DNA from: Mucilaginibacter sp. | GTDB lineage: Bacteria; Bacteroidota; Bacteroidia; Sphingobacteriales; Sphingobacteriaceae | NCBI RefSeq assembly: GCF_028288185.1 | Contig: NZ_JAQBOF010000030.1 | Span: forward strand, 1-64,000 | DNA length: 64,000 nucleotides | Reading direction: 5' to 3' | Part shown: piece after piece, positions 8,776-17,827 of the stretch | How the letters are laid out: each line of letters starts with the position of its first letter | Position numbering within the stretch: the first letter of the stretch is position 1 | Program-made: the position numbers and the translations under genes | The notes under the pieces: model-generated | Seen by the model: the letters and a program-made list of their open reading frames with translations, nothing else | Told to the model about the DNA's origin: nothing | Databases searched by the model: none

Positions 8776-9633
8776 TTATAATATATTTCCACTATATGTA
8801 ACCTTCGGACTGGCCAAATGCTCCCATTGCGTATAAACCTTATCCGCCGTCCAAAGAGCTATTAATCCACTCAAAGACAGTTTATCAACGTTTGCGATAC
8901 TATCAATCCAAATAGTTTTTATACCTAATATCTTCCCGATGAATATGCCTAAGAGGCCAGGTGCGGCACCCGTGGTTATGATTACTTGTGGTCTTAAAAA
9001 GAGGATAAGTCCTAATACACTAACAATGCATTTTACTAATTTATAAACGCTGCTACGGCTTGCATCAGGTACTGTATGAAATTTATAATCGCTTACGGTG
9101 TTAGCCAGGCTGGCTTTGTTTGATACGAACGTTACATTTTTACCCTTAAACAAGGGCATTATTCTTAGAAGTTCAATCCAATGACCACCCACCGATGCTA
9201 TGGCCATTATATTAGCCTCGCGTTTTTCGAAATTAAATTTCACCAAAGGCATTATGGCGATACACATTATCCGGCTAAGCACGAATCCCAGGCCCGTAAC
9301 AACACCATAAGTCAAAGCAAAATTTGCAGGGAATGCGTGGTTTGCACCAATCAGAAAATATACGGCCAAAAGGTGAAATGTTATGGCACGCCAGGTAGCT
9401 CTGTAAATATCCTTTACTTTGTAAATTGTGTAGCCACTATACAATCTAAAAATATATGTACTTAAAAGCCAGCTTGACCATGTAAACAATATGGCTTGAT
9501 ATATGCTGTGACTAGTAAAATTGAAACCATATTTAGTGGCGAAGTGATAGCTTGCGTATAAGCATACATTTAATAGTAAAAAATCACTAAGGGCAAGAAC
9601 GAGGCGGGCAAGAGTTTGTTTAGTTGTAAGCAT
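8776..9633 (-). CDS. Fusion: phosphoglycosyltransferase-type membrane module plus Alg14/PssD-like domain
   Basis: 285 residues in two parts. Residues about 1-135 hold four hydrophobic segments that align with the N-terminal membrane region of the WcaJ-like enzyme at 20857 (shared A-L-S-D-x-x-L-x-N-x-C-L, I-F-R-L-Y and I-Y-R-A-T), but the catalytic bacterial sugar transferase domain is absent. From about residue 140 the protein is an Alg14/PssD homologue: A-S-V-G-G-H-W-I-E-L-L, T-F-V-S-N-K, I-I-T-T-G-A-A-P-G and the closing Y-S-G-N-I-L. Alg14-type proteins bring the Alg13 subunit to the membrane. Normally one N-terminal helix does this; here a whole borrowed four-helix module appears to. Its partner is the next gene, 29 bases downstream. 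Confidence 0.85.
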   Translation of the reverse strand: MLTTKQTLARLVLALSDFLLLNVCLYASYHFATKYGFNFTSHSIYQAILFTWSSWLLSTYIFRLYSGYTIYKVKDIYRATWRAITFHLLAVYFLIGANHAFPANFALTYGVVTGLGFVLSRIMCIAIMPLVKFNFEKREANIMAIASVGGHWIELLRIMPLFKGKNVTFVSNKASLANTVSDYKFHTVPDASRSSVYKLVKCIVSVLGLILFLRPQVIITTGAAPGLLGIFIGKILGIKTIWIDSIANVDKLSLSGLIALWTADKVYTQWEHLASPKVTYSGNIL

Positions 9634-9920
9634 TTTGCATTCATTTAATTAACTATGACCTGCATTCAAAATCAATGCCAACAGAAACTCATATTTAATC
9701 AAAAATTAACAAATAGTCGATTATTTAAACAAATATTGATGTAATTGATAAAAAATGTCGTTATATTACATACAACCATCAGTTATCTGAAAGATATTAT
9801 CGTAATGAAAAAAACAGCTGTATAAAAAATTATACGATTGAGAAAAATTATGAAGATTTTAGGACAGGCTTAGCGATAAATTTTATGTAAAATATAGGTT
9901 CAGGTATATTAAATCGCTCC

Positions 9921-10073
9921 TTAAAAAACTATACAAATCAAATAAATTATCGAGGCAATAATTAAATTAGCTATAACCACACTGATAACCACAACCGCTA
10001 CCGAAATTTCCTTTTTCGGCGCAGGGTTCTGCTCAAAATTATCGCTCATAATAAACGATGGATTCTTTTTCAT
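9921..10073 (-). CDS. Small single-pass membrane protein
   Basis: A short frame with a polar, Asn/Pro/Lys-rich N-terminus (S-D-N-F-E-Q-N-P-A-P-K-K-E) followed by one strongly hydrophobic helix reaching the C-terminus (V-A-V-V-V-I-S-V-V to I-Y-L-I-C-I-V-F). The start is uncertain: ATG at 10073 gives 50 residues, ATG at 10049 gives 42, and the frame is open to 10121. It lies between the Wzc-type kinase and the Alg14 fusion on the same strand, so it could be a small accessory of the EPS machinery. No family was recognised. The charged linker followed by a clean helix argues against chance. Confidence 0.5.
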   Translation of the reverse strand: MKKNPSFIMSDNFEQNPAPKKEISVAVVVISVVIANLIIASIIYLICIVF

Positions 10074-10230
10074 ACTTCGTTGAGTAAAAAAATTTAGTGG
10101 GCTTATAGTTCGTTGTTTCAATTTTTATAAAAGCATATCAAAAATAAACTATTAATTTAAATTATCAGTAATTTAGAACCAATTATTTTACAAATGAATA
10201 AATATATTCGTTTGAAGCTAATTTTTATGA

Positions 10231-12561
10231 TCAGGCTGTTTTAATGGTGTAATATGAATTATCATATCCATAACCATAACCGTATCTTTCATTATTAACA
10301 CCATTAAAAACAATATGCATATTGGGAACTCCACCTTCCTGGTTTAATTCCTTTATAAACTTTAATTCGGTTTTTTTTGTAACGCCTTGCCTAATCACAT
10401 ACAAAGTAAGCTGCGCCAGGCGTGACAAAATCATTGCATCAGTAACCAAATGTACAGGTGGGCTGTCAATCAAAATAGTGTGATAGGTTTTTCGTAATTC
10501 AGTTATCAAGTTTGTTAAACGATCATCCTCCAATAATTCAGAAGGATTATCAGTACTGGATCCGGCACTTACAATATCCAATGACGGTATAACACTTGAT
10601 GGTCTTATTATGTCGTTAATAGTGGCTTTGTTCAATATATAATCCGTTATACCCGGATGTGTTTTTGACAAGCCAAAAGTTCCAGAGAGCTTTGCCCGTC
10701 GCAAATCCAATTCCAGAATAACTACTTTTTTACCTGCAGAAGCCAGCACTACACCCAAGTTGCTACTAATAAAGGTTTTACCTTCTTCAGATATACTTGA
10801 GGTGAGTAGAATCACTCTCGACTTTTCTTCAAAGTTGGTAAGATAGTGCAGCTTTGATCTTAATGTTCGAAATTGTTCACTAATCAAACTGTTATTTTTC
10901 TCACTAATAACTATTGGCTTACCGCTGTCATTAATATTAATTTCATTTATAACTGGCACGCCTGTTTCTTCTTCAATATCATCTGGGTTTATAATAACGT
11001 TATGTAGCCTATCTTTAAAGAAAATAAAAACTATTGCTAAAATCAAACCCAACACAAGAGCAGCGGCATAAACCAGGTTTTTTTTAGGCCATTTTAATGG
11101 GCCGTTATAGGCATTATCCAAAACTCTGTAGTTTTTAACCGTTTTAGCGTAATTTAAAGACACCTCTTCACGTTTTTGCAACAAGTATATATATAGATTT
11201 TCTTTGATTGATTGCTGTCTTTTAATACTCAGGTATTCTCTCTCCTGCCCCGGGATACTTGTTATCGACGACTCGACATGAGTATTTACCGCCTGCACCT
11301 TATTTTGCGCACTCAATAAAGAGGATTTGATGTTGTGAACTGTTTCTTTTATTGATGTTCTGGTTGTTTGAATCTGGCGGTTAACCTGCTCAAAATCCGG
11401 GTTTGTCTCTGGCATGGTGGCTAGCATCTCCTGTCTTTTCAATTCCAAGACAGATAATTTTTCAATCAAGCTAACCAACGTAGGATCGGCAATACCTATG
11501 GCGGCCGGTGCCCTGCCTTTGTTATCAGGATTGTTAATGTATTTCTCAATTTCATTAACAATACTTAACTGCACATTAAGCTCATTTAATTTTGCATCAT
11601 TTGTCTGCAAATTATCGAGGTTATATTTAGAGGCTGACTCTATATCAGTTAATTGGTTTGAACTTTTAAAGCTAGCTATATTTTTTTCCGAGTTTGTCAG
11701 TTCGCCTGTCAAAGACGCCAATCGTTGATCAATGAATTTTATTGTGCTTTGGGTCTCCTTAGTTTTTTGCTGAACTTCGGCATTGTCATAAACAAATATT
11801 AAATGGTTTAAAATGTCTTTCCCCCTTTGTATATTATTGTCGCTTATTGTCAAATCAACTGCAGATGCCAGCTTGTCTTGTAAACTTGCATCAATTGCTT
11901 TTTGATAGTTTTGTGTAACTTTTTCCGGATCAAGCAACGACACTTTTATAGTGGCGTTTTTAAAAAAGCCAATATCACTTGTTGGTTGCAGTTTCCAAAT
12001 ACCGATAGGAGATGTAATGTAGGTATTAAACCGGGCTTGGACTTGCTTACCATTTTGGTCATCGTAAAAAAACGAGCTGGTGTCTTTTAATGTGATGTTA
12101 AGATCTCTTTTTTCGTCAACAAAATTCGGATTTGGTTTGATCATCAAAAACCTGAACGGAACTGAGTTATATATGTCTTTGTAACCTGGTCCTTTTTTTA
12201 TTTTATAAACAGTTGCCAAATTTAGGTCTGTTACTACCTGTTGAATTAGGTTTGTTGATTTAAGCTTGGCAATTTCATTTTCAGTAATTTCTGAAGTGCT
12301 AGGCAAATCAATTTTATCCAATACTGATTGTTGTTGCTGCGTGTTTTGATTGTTGTCTTGATTAATTAACAACGAGGCTTTTATTTCATAAACCGGGTTT
12401 GCAACCAGCAAGTATATAAATGCGATTATTAAAGCTATTGCTATTGATATCAAGAAAACATACCAATGGTGCTTGTAATTATTAATAACACTCTTAATAT
12501 TTATTGAATGATTTTTTTCTTTCTCTATTGCAAAAGTTGTTAGCTGTGTTGAGGTATCCAT
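10231..12561 (-). CDS. Wzc-type polysaccharide co-polymerase with tyrosine autokinase
   Basis: 776 residues with the classic layout. An N-terminal Wzz domain has its first membrane helix at about 33-53; a long periplasmic coiled-coil region spans about 250-450; a second helix lies near 500-520; then comes a cytoplasmic BY-kinase. The kinase has Walker A S-S-I-S-E-E-G-K-T, Walker A' V-V-I-L-E-L-D-L-R-R, and Walker B T-I-L-I-D-S-P-P. The C-terminus carries a Tyr cluster (Y-G-Y-G-Y-G-Y plus S-Y-Y) for autophosphorylation. Wzc controls EPS chain length and export through cycles of phosphorylation with the outer-membrane Wza partner, which is the gene 11 bases upstream. A cognate phosphatase (Wzb) was not seen. 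Confidence 0.95.
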   Translation of the reverse strand: MDTSTQLTTFAIEKEKNHSINIKSVINNYKHHWYVFLISIAIALIIAFIYLLVANPVYEIKASLLINQDNNQNTQQQQSVLDKIDLPSTSEITENEIAKLKSTNLIQQVVTDLNLATVYKIKKGPGYKDIYNSVPFRFLMIKPNPNFVDEKRDLNITLKDTSSFFYDDQNGKQVQARFNTYITSPIGIWKLQPTSDIGFFKNATIKVSLLDPEKVTQNYQKAIDASLQDKLASAVDLTISDNNIQRGKDILNHLIFVYDNAEVQQKTKETQSTIKFIDQRLASLTGELTNSEKNIASFKSSNQLTDIESASKYNLDNLQTNDAKLNELNVQLSIVNEIEKYINNPDNKGRAPAAIGIADPTLVSLIEKLSVLELKRQEMLATMPETNPDFEQVNRQIQTTRTSIKETVHNIKSSLLSAQNKVQAVNTHVESSITSIPGQEREYLSIKRQQSIKENLYIYLLQKREEVSLNYAKTVKNYRVLDNAYNGPLKWPKKNLVYAAALVLGLILAIVFIFFKDRLHNVIINPDDIEEETGVPVINEININDSGKPIVISEKNNSLISEQFRTLRSKLHYLTNFEEKSRVILLTSSISEEGKTFISSNLGVVLASAGKKVVILELDLRRAKLSGTFGLSKTHPGITDYILNKATINDIIRPSSVIPSLDIVSAGSSTDNPSELLEDDRLTNLITELRKTYHTILIDSPPVHLVTDAMILSRLAQLTLYVIRQGVTKKTELKFIKELNQEGGVPNMHIVFNGVNNERYGYGYGYDNSYYTIKTA

Positions 12562-12572
12562 CGATAAAATAT

Positions 12573-13373
12573 TTAATATGTACGAGAAACCATGATGGCG
12601 ATAATTGAAAGGCCTGATAGAATTAAGGTTGCGGCCCTAAAACCAGCATCATTAACAGATGCAAATTTTGATTTACCGGGCTGCACATAAATTTGGTCGT
12701 TGTTTTTAAGATAGAAGTACGGCGATTCCATTAGCTTTTTTGAAGTAATATCCAGATGAATATATTTACGCTCACCATTTTCATATCGTACCAATAATAT
12801 GTTATTACGTATAGCTGTTATATTTAAGTCGCCAGCTAATGTTAACGCCTCTATTATGGAAGTTTGCTCGTTTTGTAAAGTATAAACATTGGGCCGCGCA
12901 ACATCGCCATATATAGACACTTTGAAGTTTAGTATCCTGATGTTAACAACCGGGTCCTTATAAAACGCCTGCAAGTCAAGGCTAATCTTATCCCGTATTT
13001 GCGATGTTGTTAAACCAGCCGCCTTTAAATCGCCAATTAAAGGTAAATGTATTAATCCCTTTTCGTCTACGAGATAACCTATAACAGGATTATCGGGCGA
13101 TGTGTTATAATTATTACCACTTACTCTACTTAAATTATAGTTAAATACCGCAGATGATTCAGGATTTCTGCTACCAACGTTAATGCCTAATACATCAGCT
13201 GGTTGTACAATTAATTGTGTACTGTTATTAATTTTTTCAGATAACGTTTGTGTGCCTTGAATATCTTGAAAATAAGGAATTTTCTTATAGGGCGTACATG
13301 AACCAAATAATAGAACAACTAAAAGTGAGATATTTAAAATAGCGGCTTGGGGGATATTCATTGAATGACGCAT
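12573..13373 (-). CDS. Wza-type polysaccharide export lipoprotein
   Basis: 266 residues with a lipoprotein signal (hydrophobic core then L-L-F-G-S-C-T-P), and the poly-export domain beginning Q-P-A-D-V-L-G-I-N-V. Soluble-ligand-binding beta-grasp (SLBB) segments follow (V-S-I-Y-G-D-V-A-R-P-N-V-Y and N-D-Q-I-Y-V-Q-P-G). A terminal hydrophobic segment (about 243-262) is typical of Bacteroidota OPX proteins. It should form the outer-membrane or trans-periplasmic channel with Wzc. The ATG at 13361 is a possible alternative start (M-N-I-P-Q); neither is clearly better. It is tightly coupled to wzc. Confidence 0.93.
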   Translation of the reverse strand: MRHSMNIPQAAILNISLLVVLLFGSCTPYKKIPYFQDIQGTQTLSEKINNSTQLIVQPADVLGINVGSRNPESSAVFNYNLSRVSGNNYNTSPDNPVIGYLVDEKGLIHLPLIGDLKAAGLTTSQIRDKISLDLQAFYKDPVVNIRILNFKVSIYGDVARPNVYTLQNEQTSIIEALTLAGDLNITAIRNNILLVRYENGERKYIHLDITSKKLMESPYFYLKNNDQIYVQPGKSKFASVNDAGFRAATLILSGLSIIAIMVSRTY

Positions 13374-13534
13374 TGGTAAATTAAATTATACAGTACAAAA
13401 AATTGAAAAAATCACATAGTTTATTAAAACATATAATAACTAAATCATAAACAGTTAATAAATTAATAAGCTTGCTTTTTGTTTTATTGAAATGAAATTA
13501 TTTCTTGCTATAAGAAATAAAGCTTAATCAGCTG

Positions 13535-15007
13535 TTAGTCAGTGAAACTTTTTTTTAGCTTATATCTTTGATAAATAGTTTTTTGAGGGTTGAAAAAAAC
13601 AAAAAAAAGCACGCCTATCCATGTTAATAAAAACAACGCATATGCGTTTGCGATTTTACTTAAAGTGATATACGACACAACAAAAATTATGGTAGTTAAA
13701 TAAAAGGTAACCGCCGATTTAAATGTAGTAATGCCCTTGTTTATAAGTACGATGTCTTGAGCGATATGAAAAACGACAAATGAAGTGAAGATGGAGTAAT
13801 TTACAACGCTTAGTGATTTGATAAAGTTTAAACCAATAATGCAAATAGCAAAATTTACTATCAAAGCCACAGTATTAAAAACCATGTCCAGTTTCTCTAG
13901 ATTTATTGTAATTAACATATTAGCCTGTAACAAAGCCGTAGGGAAAACCAAAATTGTTAAAAACATCTGTTGGGTGTAAACAGCGTTACTTAGGTATTTG
14001 GCACCGAATACAAGTGGTATAAGCCGCCCCGAAAAAGAGTAAATAAAGGTGTAGGCTGCAAGACCAAACAAAAGGTAATAAACATGTACCTTTTTGTAGA
14101 ATGTAAGGAACTCAGTCTTATCGTCCTTGCCATATAATTTCACTAATAATGGAAACACTGATGTAGAAATAACCACCGGAAGTGTTTGAGCTATTGAAAA
14201 CACTTTAAATGATATTTCATAATTGGCAACATCAAAGGATGTTAACATTTTAGAGATGATAATATTTGCCAACCGCCAATTTATTATTGACACACCGCCG
14301 ATAATTATAAACGCCCAATTTAAAATAACTAACTTTTTAATATCGGCATAATAAACCTTAAATTTAATTAACGATCTGATATTTAAGGTGCCGGGAGTTC
14401 CTAAGGTTAAGAAAAGGTTAAGTGTTAGAAAACGTATTGCTAATATTAGCAGTGATAAAGTAATAATACTAAAAGGATATATAAATAAAACGCATGCTGT
14501 GGCAAACTTTAACACTGTTTCAATAGTAAGGATAATAAAAATTTTCTTTTGTTCAAGCATAGCAATATTCAAGCTTTTGATAGCATTGATCAAGTTATCA
14601 AATACAACGTTTGAGCCTAGTACTATTATTAGCATTCGAGTTACATGATCATCGTAAATCAAGAACGCAAGCAAGATATTAACCACATAAAAGGCAATGC
14701 CAAAATAGGCTTGCATTTTTAAAAACTTACTGGTTAACTCGTCCTTGTTTTCCGCACCAATAAACTCACGGATAAACCATTGACTCAAACCCATTGTTGA
14801 AACCGCTGTTACCAACTGGTATAACGCCCAAGCTATTATATACTTCGCAAAAATGTCGGTAGGGTATTTTCTGGCCAGAATTACAAAAAACAAGCTTAAA
14901 AAAAGAGTTTGGGAAAATTGCGATAGCACACCCCAACTACTGTTTTTAAATAAAGAGTTTTTAAATAAATTAGAAATGTAATTTATGCTTAAATGGTAGA
15001 TTTTCAT
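13535..15007 (-). CDS. Wzx-type oligosaccharide flippase
   Basis: 490 residues with about 12-14 hydrophobic segments spread along the whole length, belonging to the MOP superfamily of polysaccharide flippases. The N-terminal region (N-S-S-W-G-V-L-S-Q-F, then long alternating helices) and the absence of soluble domains fit Wzx. It should move the undecaprenyl-linked EPS repeat unit from the inner to the outer leaflet of the inner membrane, before Wzy polymerises it. It sits between the outer-membrane exporter and a GT4 glycosyltransferase on the minus strand, 53 bases from the latter. Confidence 0.87.
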   Translation of the reverse strand: MKIYHLSINYISNLFKNSLFKNSSWGVLSQFSQTLFLSLFFVILARKYPTDIFAKYIIAWALYQLVTAVSTMGLSQWFIREFIGAENKDELTSKFLKMQAYFGIAFYVVNILLAFLIYDDHVTRMLIIVLGSNVVFDNLINAIKSLNIAMLEQKKIFIILTIETVLKFATACVLFIYPFSIITLSLLILAIRFLTLNLFLTLGTPGTLNIRSLIKFKVYYADIKKLVILNWAFIIIGGVSIINWRLANIIISKMLTSFDVANYEISFKVFSIAQTLPVVISTSVFPLLVKLYGKDDKTEFLTFYKKVHVYYLLFGLAAYTFIYSFSGRLIPLVFGAKYLSNAVYTQQMFLTILVFPTALLQANMLITINLEKLDMVFNTVALIVNFAICIIGLNFIKSLSVVNYSIFTSFVVFHIAQDIVLINKGITTFKSAVTFYLTTIIFVVSYITLSKIANAYALFLLTWIGVLFFVFFNPQKTIYQRYKLKKSFTD

Positions 15008-15060
15008 TGAATATGTAAAGTTTTATCCTGCTGCTCAGTCACGGCAATTCACATTACCAG

Positions 15061-16068
15061 TTAATTTGCAGAGATTTGTTCTATTTTATTTTTGTAGCTG
15101 TTAATCATTTTATCATAGGTAAACATTTCTTCATATCGTCCCCTGCTGTTGTTAGCCATACGCAAGTATTCTTCTTCCGGAATATCACATAAACCGTTTA
15201 ACGTATTTGCCAGACTCGCCCAGTCCTCGTTTAATAAAATTCCATTCACCCCTGGTATTCCAATTTCAGCATTACCGCCTACATCGTTTACCAACAGCGG
15301 TTTGCCATGGAGCGCGCCTTCAATAAGTGTTATAGGTAATCCTTCTTGCTTTGAATAAAGCATTAAGTAATCTGCTTGAGCAATAGCCTCATTTGTGTCA
15401 TCTACAAAGCCCAGAGCTTTGAAATTTTTAGTCTTTTGACATCTTTCCTTTAGCTTTTCAAGATCGGGGCCCATACCTGCAAAATGTATCTCAATTTTAG
15501 GATTGAGTTTACCGCTTAATTGTCCAACAATTTCCAATTGCCTTTTTACACCATTTACTCTTGCAGCGTACAATATTATTATACTATCTTTTTTATTATT
15601 TGATTTAGCCAGTTTATTAGCAGGCGTGGGTTTTATACCATTATATATCAATTGTATATTTTTCTCCTTTACGCCAAAATAATCAGTCAAATTTTCGGTT
15701 ACTTTTCCGGAGATAGATACAACATCTTTTGGGAAAAAAGAAAAAGCCTTTAAATTATTGTATACATTATGGTGCACATAAATGAATTTTGTATTCAAAA
15801 AGAAAATTCTTTTCAATACCATTAAAATGGTCATCACATTTCTACCATGTACAATTACTATTTTATTATTCAAATCCCATGGATTCTTTAAACGCACATA
15901 CTCTGACTTTGAAATTTTATATTTCGGGTGAATTTTTTCATAACGAACAAAACCAAGCACTTTGGCATTGTAATTAGCTTTTATACCTTCATGCACATCC
16001 ACTAGTACTTTTTCCTGACCGCCATACAAATGCAAATCCTTAGCTGTCGAAAGTATTTCTACCGCCAT
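15061..16068 (-). CDS. GT4 family glycosyltransferase
   Basis: 335 residues with a GT-B fold. The N-terminal acceptor domain has G-G-Q-E-K-V-L near residue 17. The C-terminal nucleotide-sugar domain starts at the linker R-V-N-G-V-K-R-Q and ends with the E-x7-E element E-G-L-P-I-T-L-I-E-G-A, followed by G-K-P-L-L-V-N-D-V-G-G. These features define retaining GT4 enzymes. It should add one sugar to the lipid-linked EPS repeat. Its stop codon is one base from the start of the neighbouring acetyltransferase (16070-16603), so translation is likely coupled. Sugar specificity cannot be told. Confidence 0.9.
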   Translation of the reverse strand: MAVEILSTAKDLHLYGGQEKVLVDVHEGIKANYNAKVLGFVRYEKIHPKYKISKSEYVRLKNPWDLNNKIVIVHGRNVMTILMVLKRIFFLNTKFIYVHHNVYNNLKAFSFFPKDVVSISGKVTENLTDYFGVKEKNIQLIYNGIKPTPANKLAKSNNKKDSIIILYAARVNGVKRQLEIVGQLSGKLNPKIEIHFAGMGPDLEKLKERCQKTKNFKALGFVDDTNEAIAQADYLMLYSKQEGLPITLIEGALHGKPLLVNDVGGNAEIGIPGVNGILLNEDWASLANTLNGLCDIPEEEYLRMANNSRGRYEEMFTYDKMINSYKNKIEQISAN

Positions 16069-16069
16069 T

Positions 16070-16603
16070 TTATGATCTTAAAACTTTATTATTACCAACA
16101 ATTACACTACCTGCCGCTACGTTTTTTGTAACTACCGCATTTGCACCTATAACAACGCCTTCCTCAATTACGATGGGGCCTAATACTGCCGAGTTTATAC
16201 CAATGATTACATTGTCTTTTACAAAGGGTTGTTTTAATAAAATGCCTTCATAAATACTCTCTTTGTCGTTATTGCCACCCAAAGTTGCTCCTTGATAAAT
16301 TTTAAACAAGCCCTCGGATTTTACGTACCTACCAATTACTATTCCAATTCCGTGGATAATTACAAAACCACCATTTAATTGTGCGCCTGGGTCTATATCA
16401 ATAGCATAAACAAACCTGTTAATGCCCCAAAATATTTTTGCAATAGGTAATAGTTTGATTTCGAAAAAAAAATGGCTGATCCTGAAAATAACGTTACAGT
16501 AATAGTGAATTTTAAGAATCGGTTTAATTTTACTACCAGCTACGCGGGCATAACCGTTATAGTCATTTTTCAATCCTATAAATAAATTCTTAAAACTATT
16601 CAT
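16070..16603 (-). CDS. Hexapeptide-repeat acetyltransferase (CysE/WcaB-like)
   Basis: 177 residues; the C-terminal half is a left-handed beta-helix made of hexapeptide repeats (G-G-F-V-I-I-H-G-I-G-I-V-I-G, then V-K-D-N-V-I-I-G-I-N-S-A-V-L-G). The H-G-I-G-I-V-I-G segment with catalytic His and the G-A-T-L-G-G motif match serine acetyltransferase-like enzymes that EPS loci often carry. The substrate is more likely a sugar of the repeat unit than free serine. It overlaps the upstream GT4 gene by 8 bases and abuts the downstream one, so the three form a tight translational unit. Confidence 0.88.
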   Translation of the reverse strand: MNSFKNLFIGLKNDYNGYARVAGSKIKPILKIHYYCNVIFRISHFFFEIKLLPIAKIFWGINRFVYAIDIDPGAQLNGGFVIIHGIGIVIGRYVKSEGLFKIYQGATLGGNNDKESIYEGILLKQPFVKDNVIIGINSAVLGPIVIEEGVVIGANAVVTKNVAAGSVIVGNNKVLRS

Positions 16604-17720
16604 GGTTATTTATAGATTTAAAGAATTTAACATATTCCTCTGCAATGTCCTTTATATTGATTTTTTGGGCTATAAAGCTTTTTAAGCTGCCAACCATCTG
16701 ATTATAGTTGGATTGATTTAGCTCAATTGCTGCAGCCATCTTTAAGGCGAGGTCTTTGACATTATCATTTTCGAATAAATATCCATTTACAGTGTCCTCA
16801 ACATATTCCTCAAACCATTCCAGCTTAGTTGCAATAACAGGCACATTATAGTTATAAGCAGTTAACAATACACCACTTTGAGTTACATCCCGATAAGGAA
16901 GTACTAAAAAATGGGCATTCGCAAATAACTCAGGCACTTTTTCTTTTTCAACATTGCCTATGTGTAGCGTAAATTGTTCCGGGTAACGTATCATGCCATC
17001 ATATTCATCCCAGTTGTCGCTCTTGCCGGCTATAACAACATGGAAGTTTTTATGCTCTTCGCCCAGCGAGTTCGCAGCCTCTATTAAAATATCCAAACCT
17101 TTGTTGGCTCGTATAATTCCAAAAAACAAAAAAACAGTAGTGTCTTTATTTTTCGGAAGTTTAGACTGGACAACAGCGCCGAAATTTTTGAGATAAAGTG
17201 GCGTACAAAAAGACCTTTTCCCTTTAAATTTTCCTTTAAAAATACGCAACTGATTTTCAGAAAATATGTGGAAGTTTAAATACGTTTTCATCAAAAATGT
17301 ATAATAAAATGTACGTACCATTTTATCTTTCATTTTATGATGTTGCACCACATCATGTATGGCAACAACAAACAATTCTTTTTTTAAATACAATGGCCTT
17401 AAAAAATGCATATAGGGCACGCCCAGATAACTATCATAAATAATATCTGCATTTAGCTTTTTAAGGATTTTTAAAAGTTTAAATGTAAACAGGATAGTTT
17501 TTGGATTTTTGAGCTTTCCAATTTGTTCCAATATCACGCATTGAATGTTATTTTGCTGGCAAAATGCCTGCATCTCGTCCTTTTTAAACCAACCGTACCC
17601 TCTAAGTACCACTACCCAAATGAGATGGAAGTCTTTGTTATTAGTTGCATTTATTTCTTTAACAATGGGCAGATCAACATCAAGCATATCTTCTCCTGTT
17701 AAAAAGATTAACTTTTTCAT
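16596..17720 (-). CDS. GT4 family glycosyltransferase
   Basis: 374 residues, GT-B fold. Visible are the G-E-D-M-L-D-V-D-L-P N-terminal segment, F-F-G-I-I-R-A-N-K-G-L-D at the start of the donor domain (about 200-212), and the donor-binding P-Y-R-D-V-T-Q-S-G-V-L-L-T-A stretch in place of a strict E-x7-E. The sequence resembles Bacteroidota GT4 enzymes of polysaccharide loci, but the usual first Glu of the E-x7-E element is not obvious. It probably adds one hexose of the EPS repeat. Its 3' end overlaps the acetyltransferase start. Confidence 0.85.
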   Translation of the reverse strand: MKKLIFLTGEDMLDVDLPIVKEINATNNKDFHLIWVVVLRGYGWFKKDEMQAFCQQNNIQCVILEQIGKLKNPKTILFTFKLLKILKKLNADIIYDSYLGVPYMHFLRPLYLKKELFVVAIHDVVQHHKMKDKMVRTFYYTFLMKTYLNFHIFSENQLRIFKGKFKGKRSFCTPLYLKNFGAVVQSKLPKNKDTTVFLFFGIIRANKGLDILIEAANSLGEEHKNFHVVIAGKSDNWDEYDGMIRYPEQFTLHIGNVEKEKVPELFANAHFLVLPYRDVTQSGVLLTAYNYNVPVIATKLEWFEEYVEDTVNGYLFENDNVKDLALKMAAAIELNQSNYNQMVGSLKSFIAQKINIKDIAEEYVKFFKSINNHE

Positions 17721-17827
17721 GCTTTAATAGTCGTTTGTAAATGTATAATTAGTACCATATAATAGATATCATATCAAATAATGATGGAATAAATCGCCCT
17801 TGTTTTATTGCTCTTCAAAACAACATT

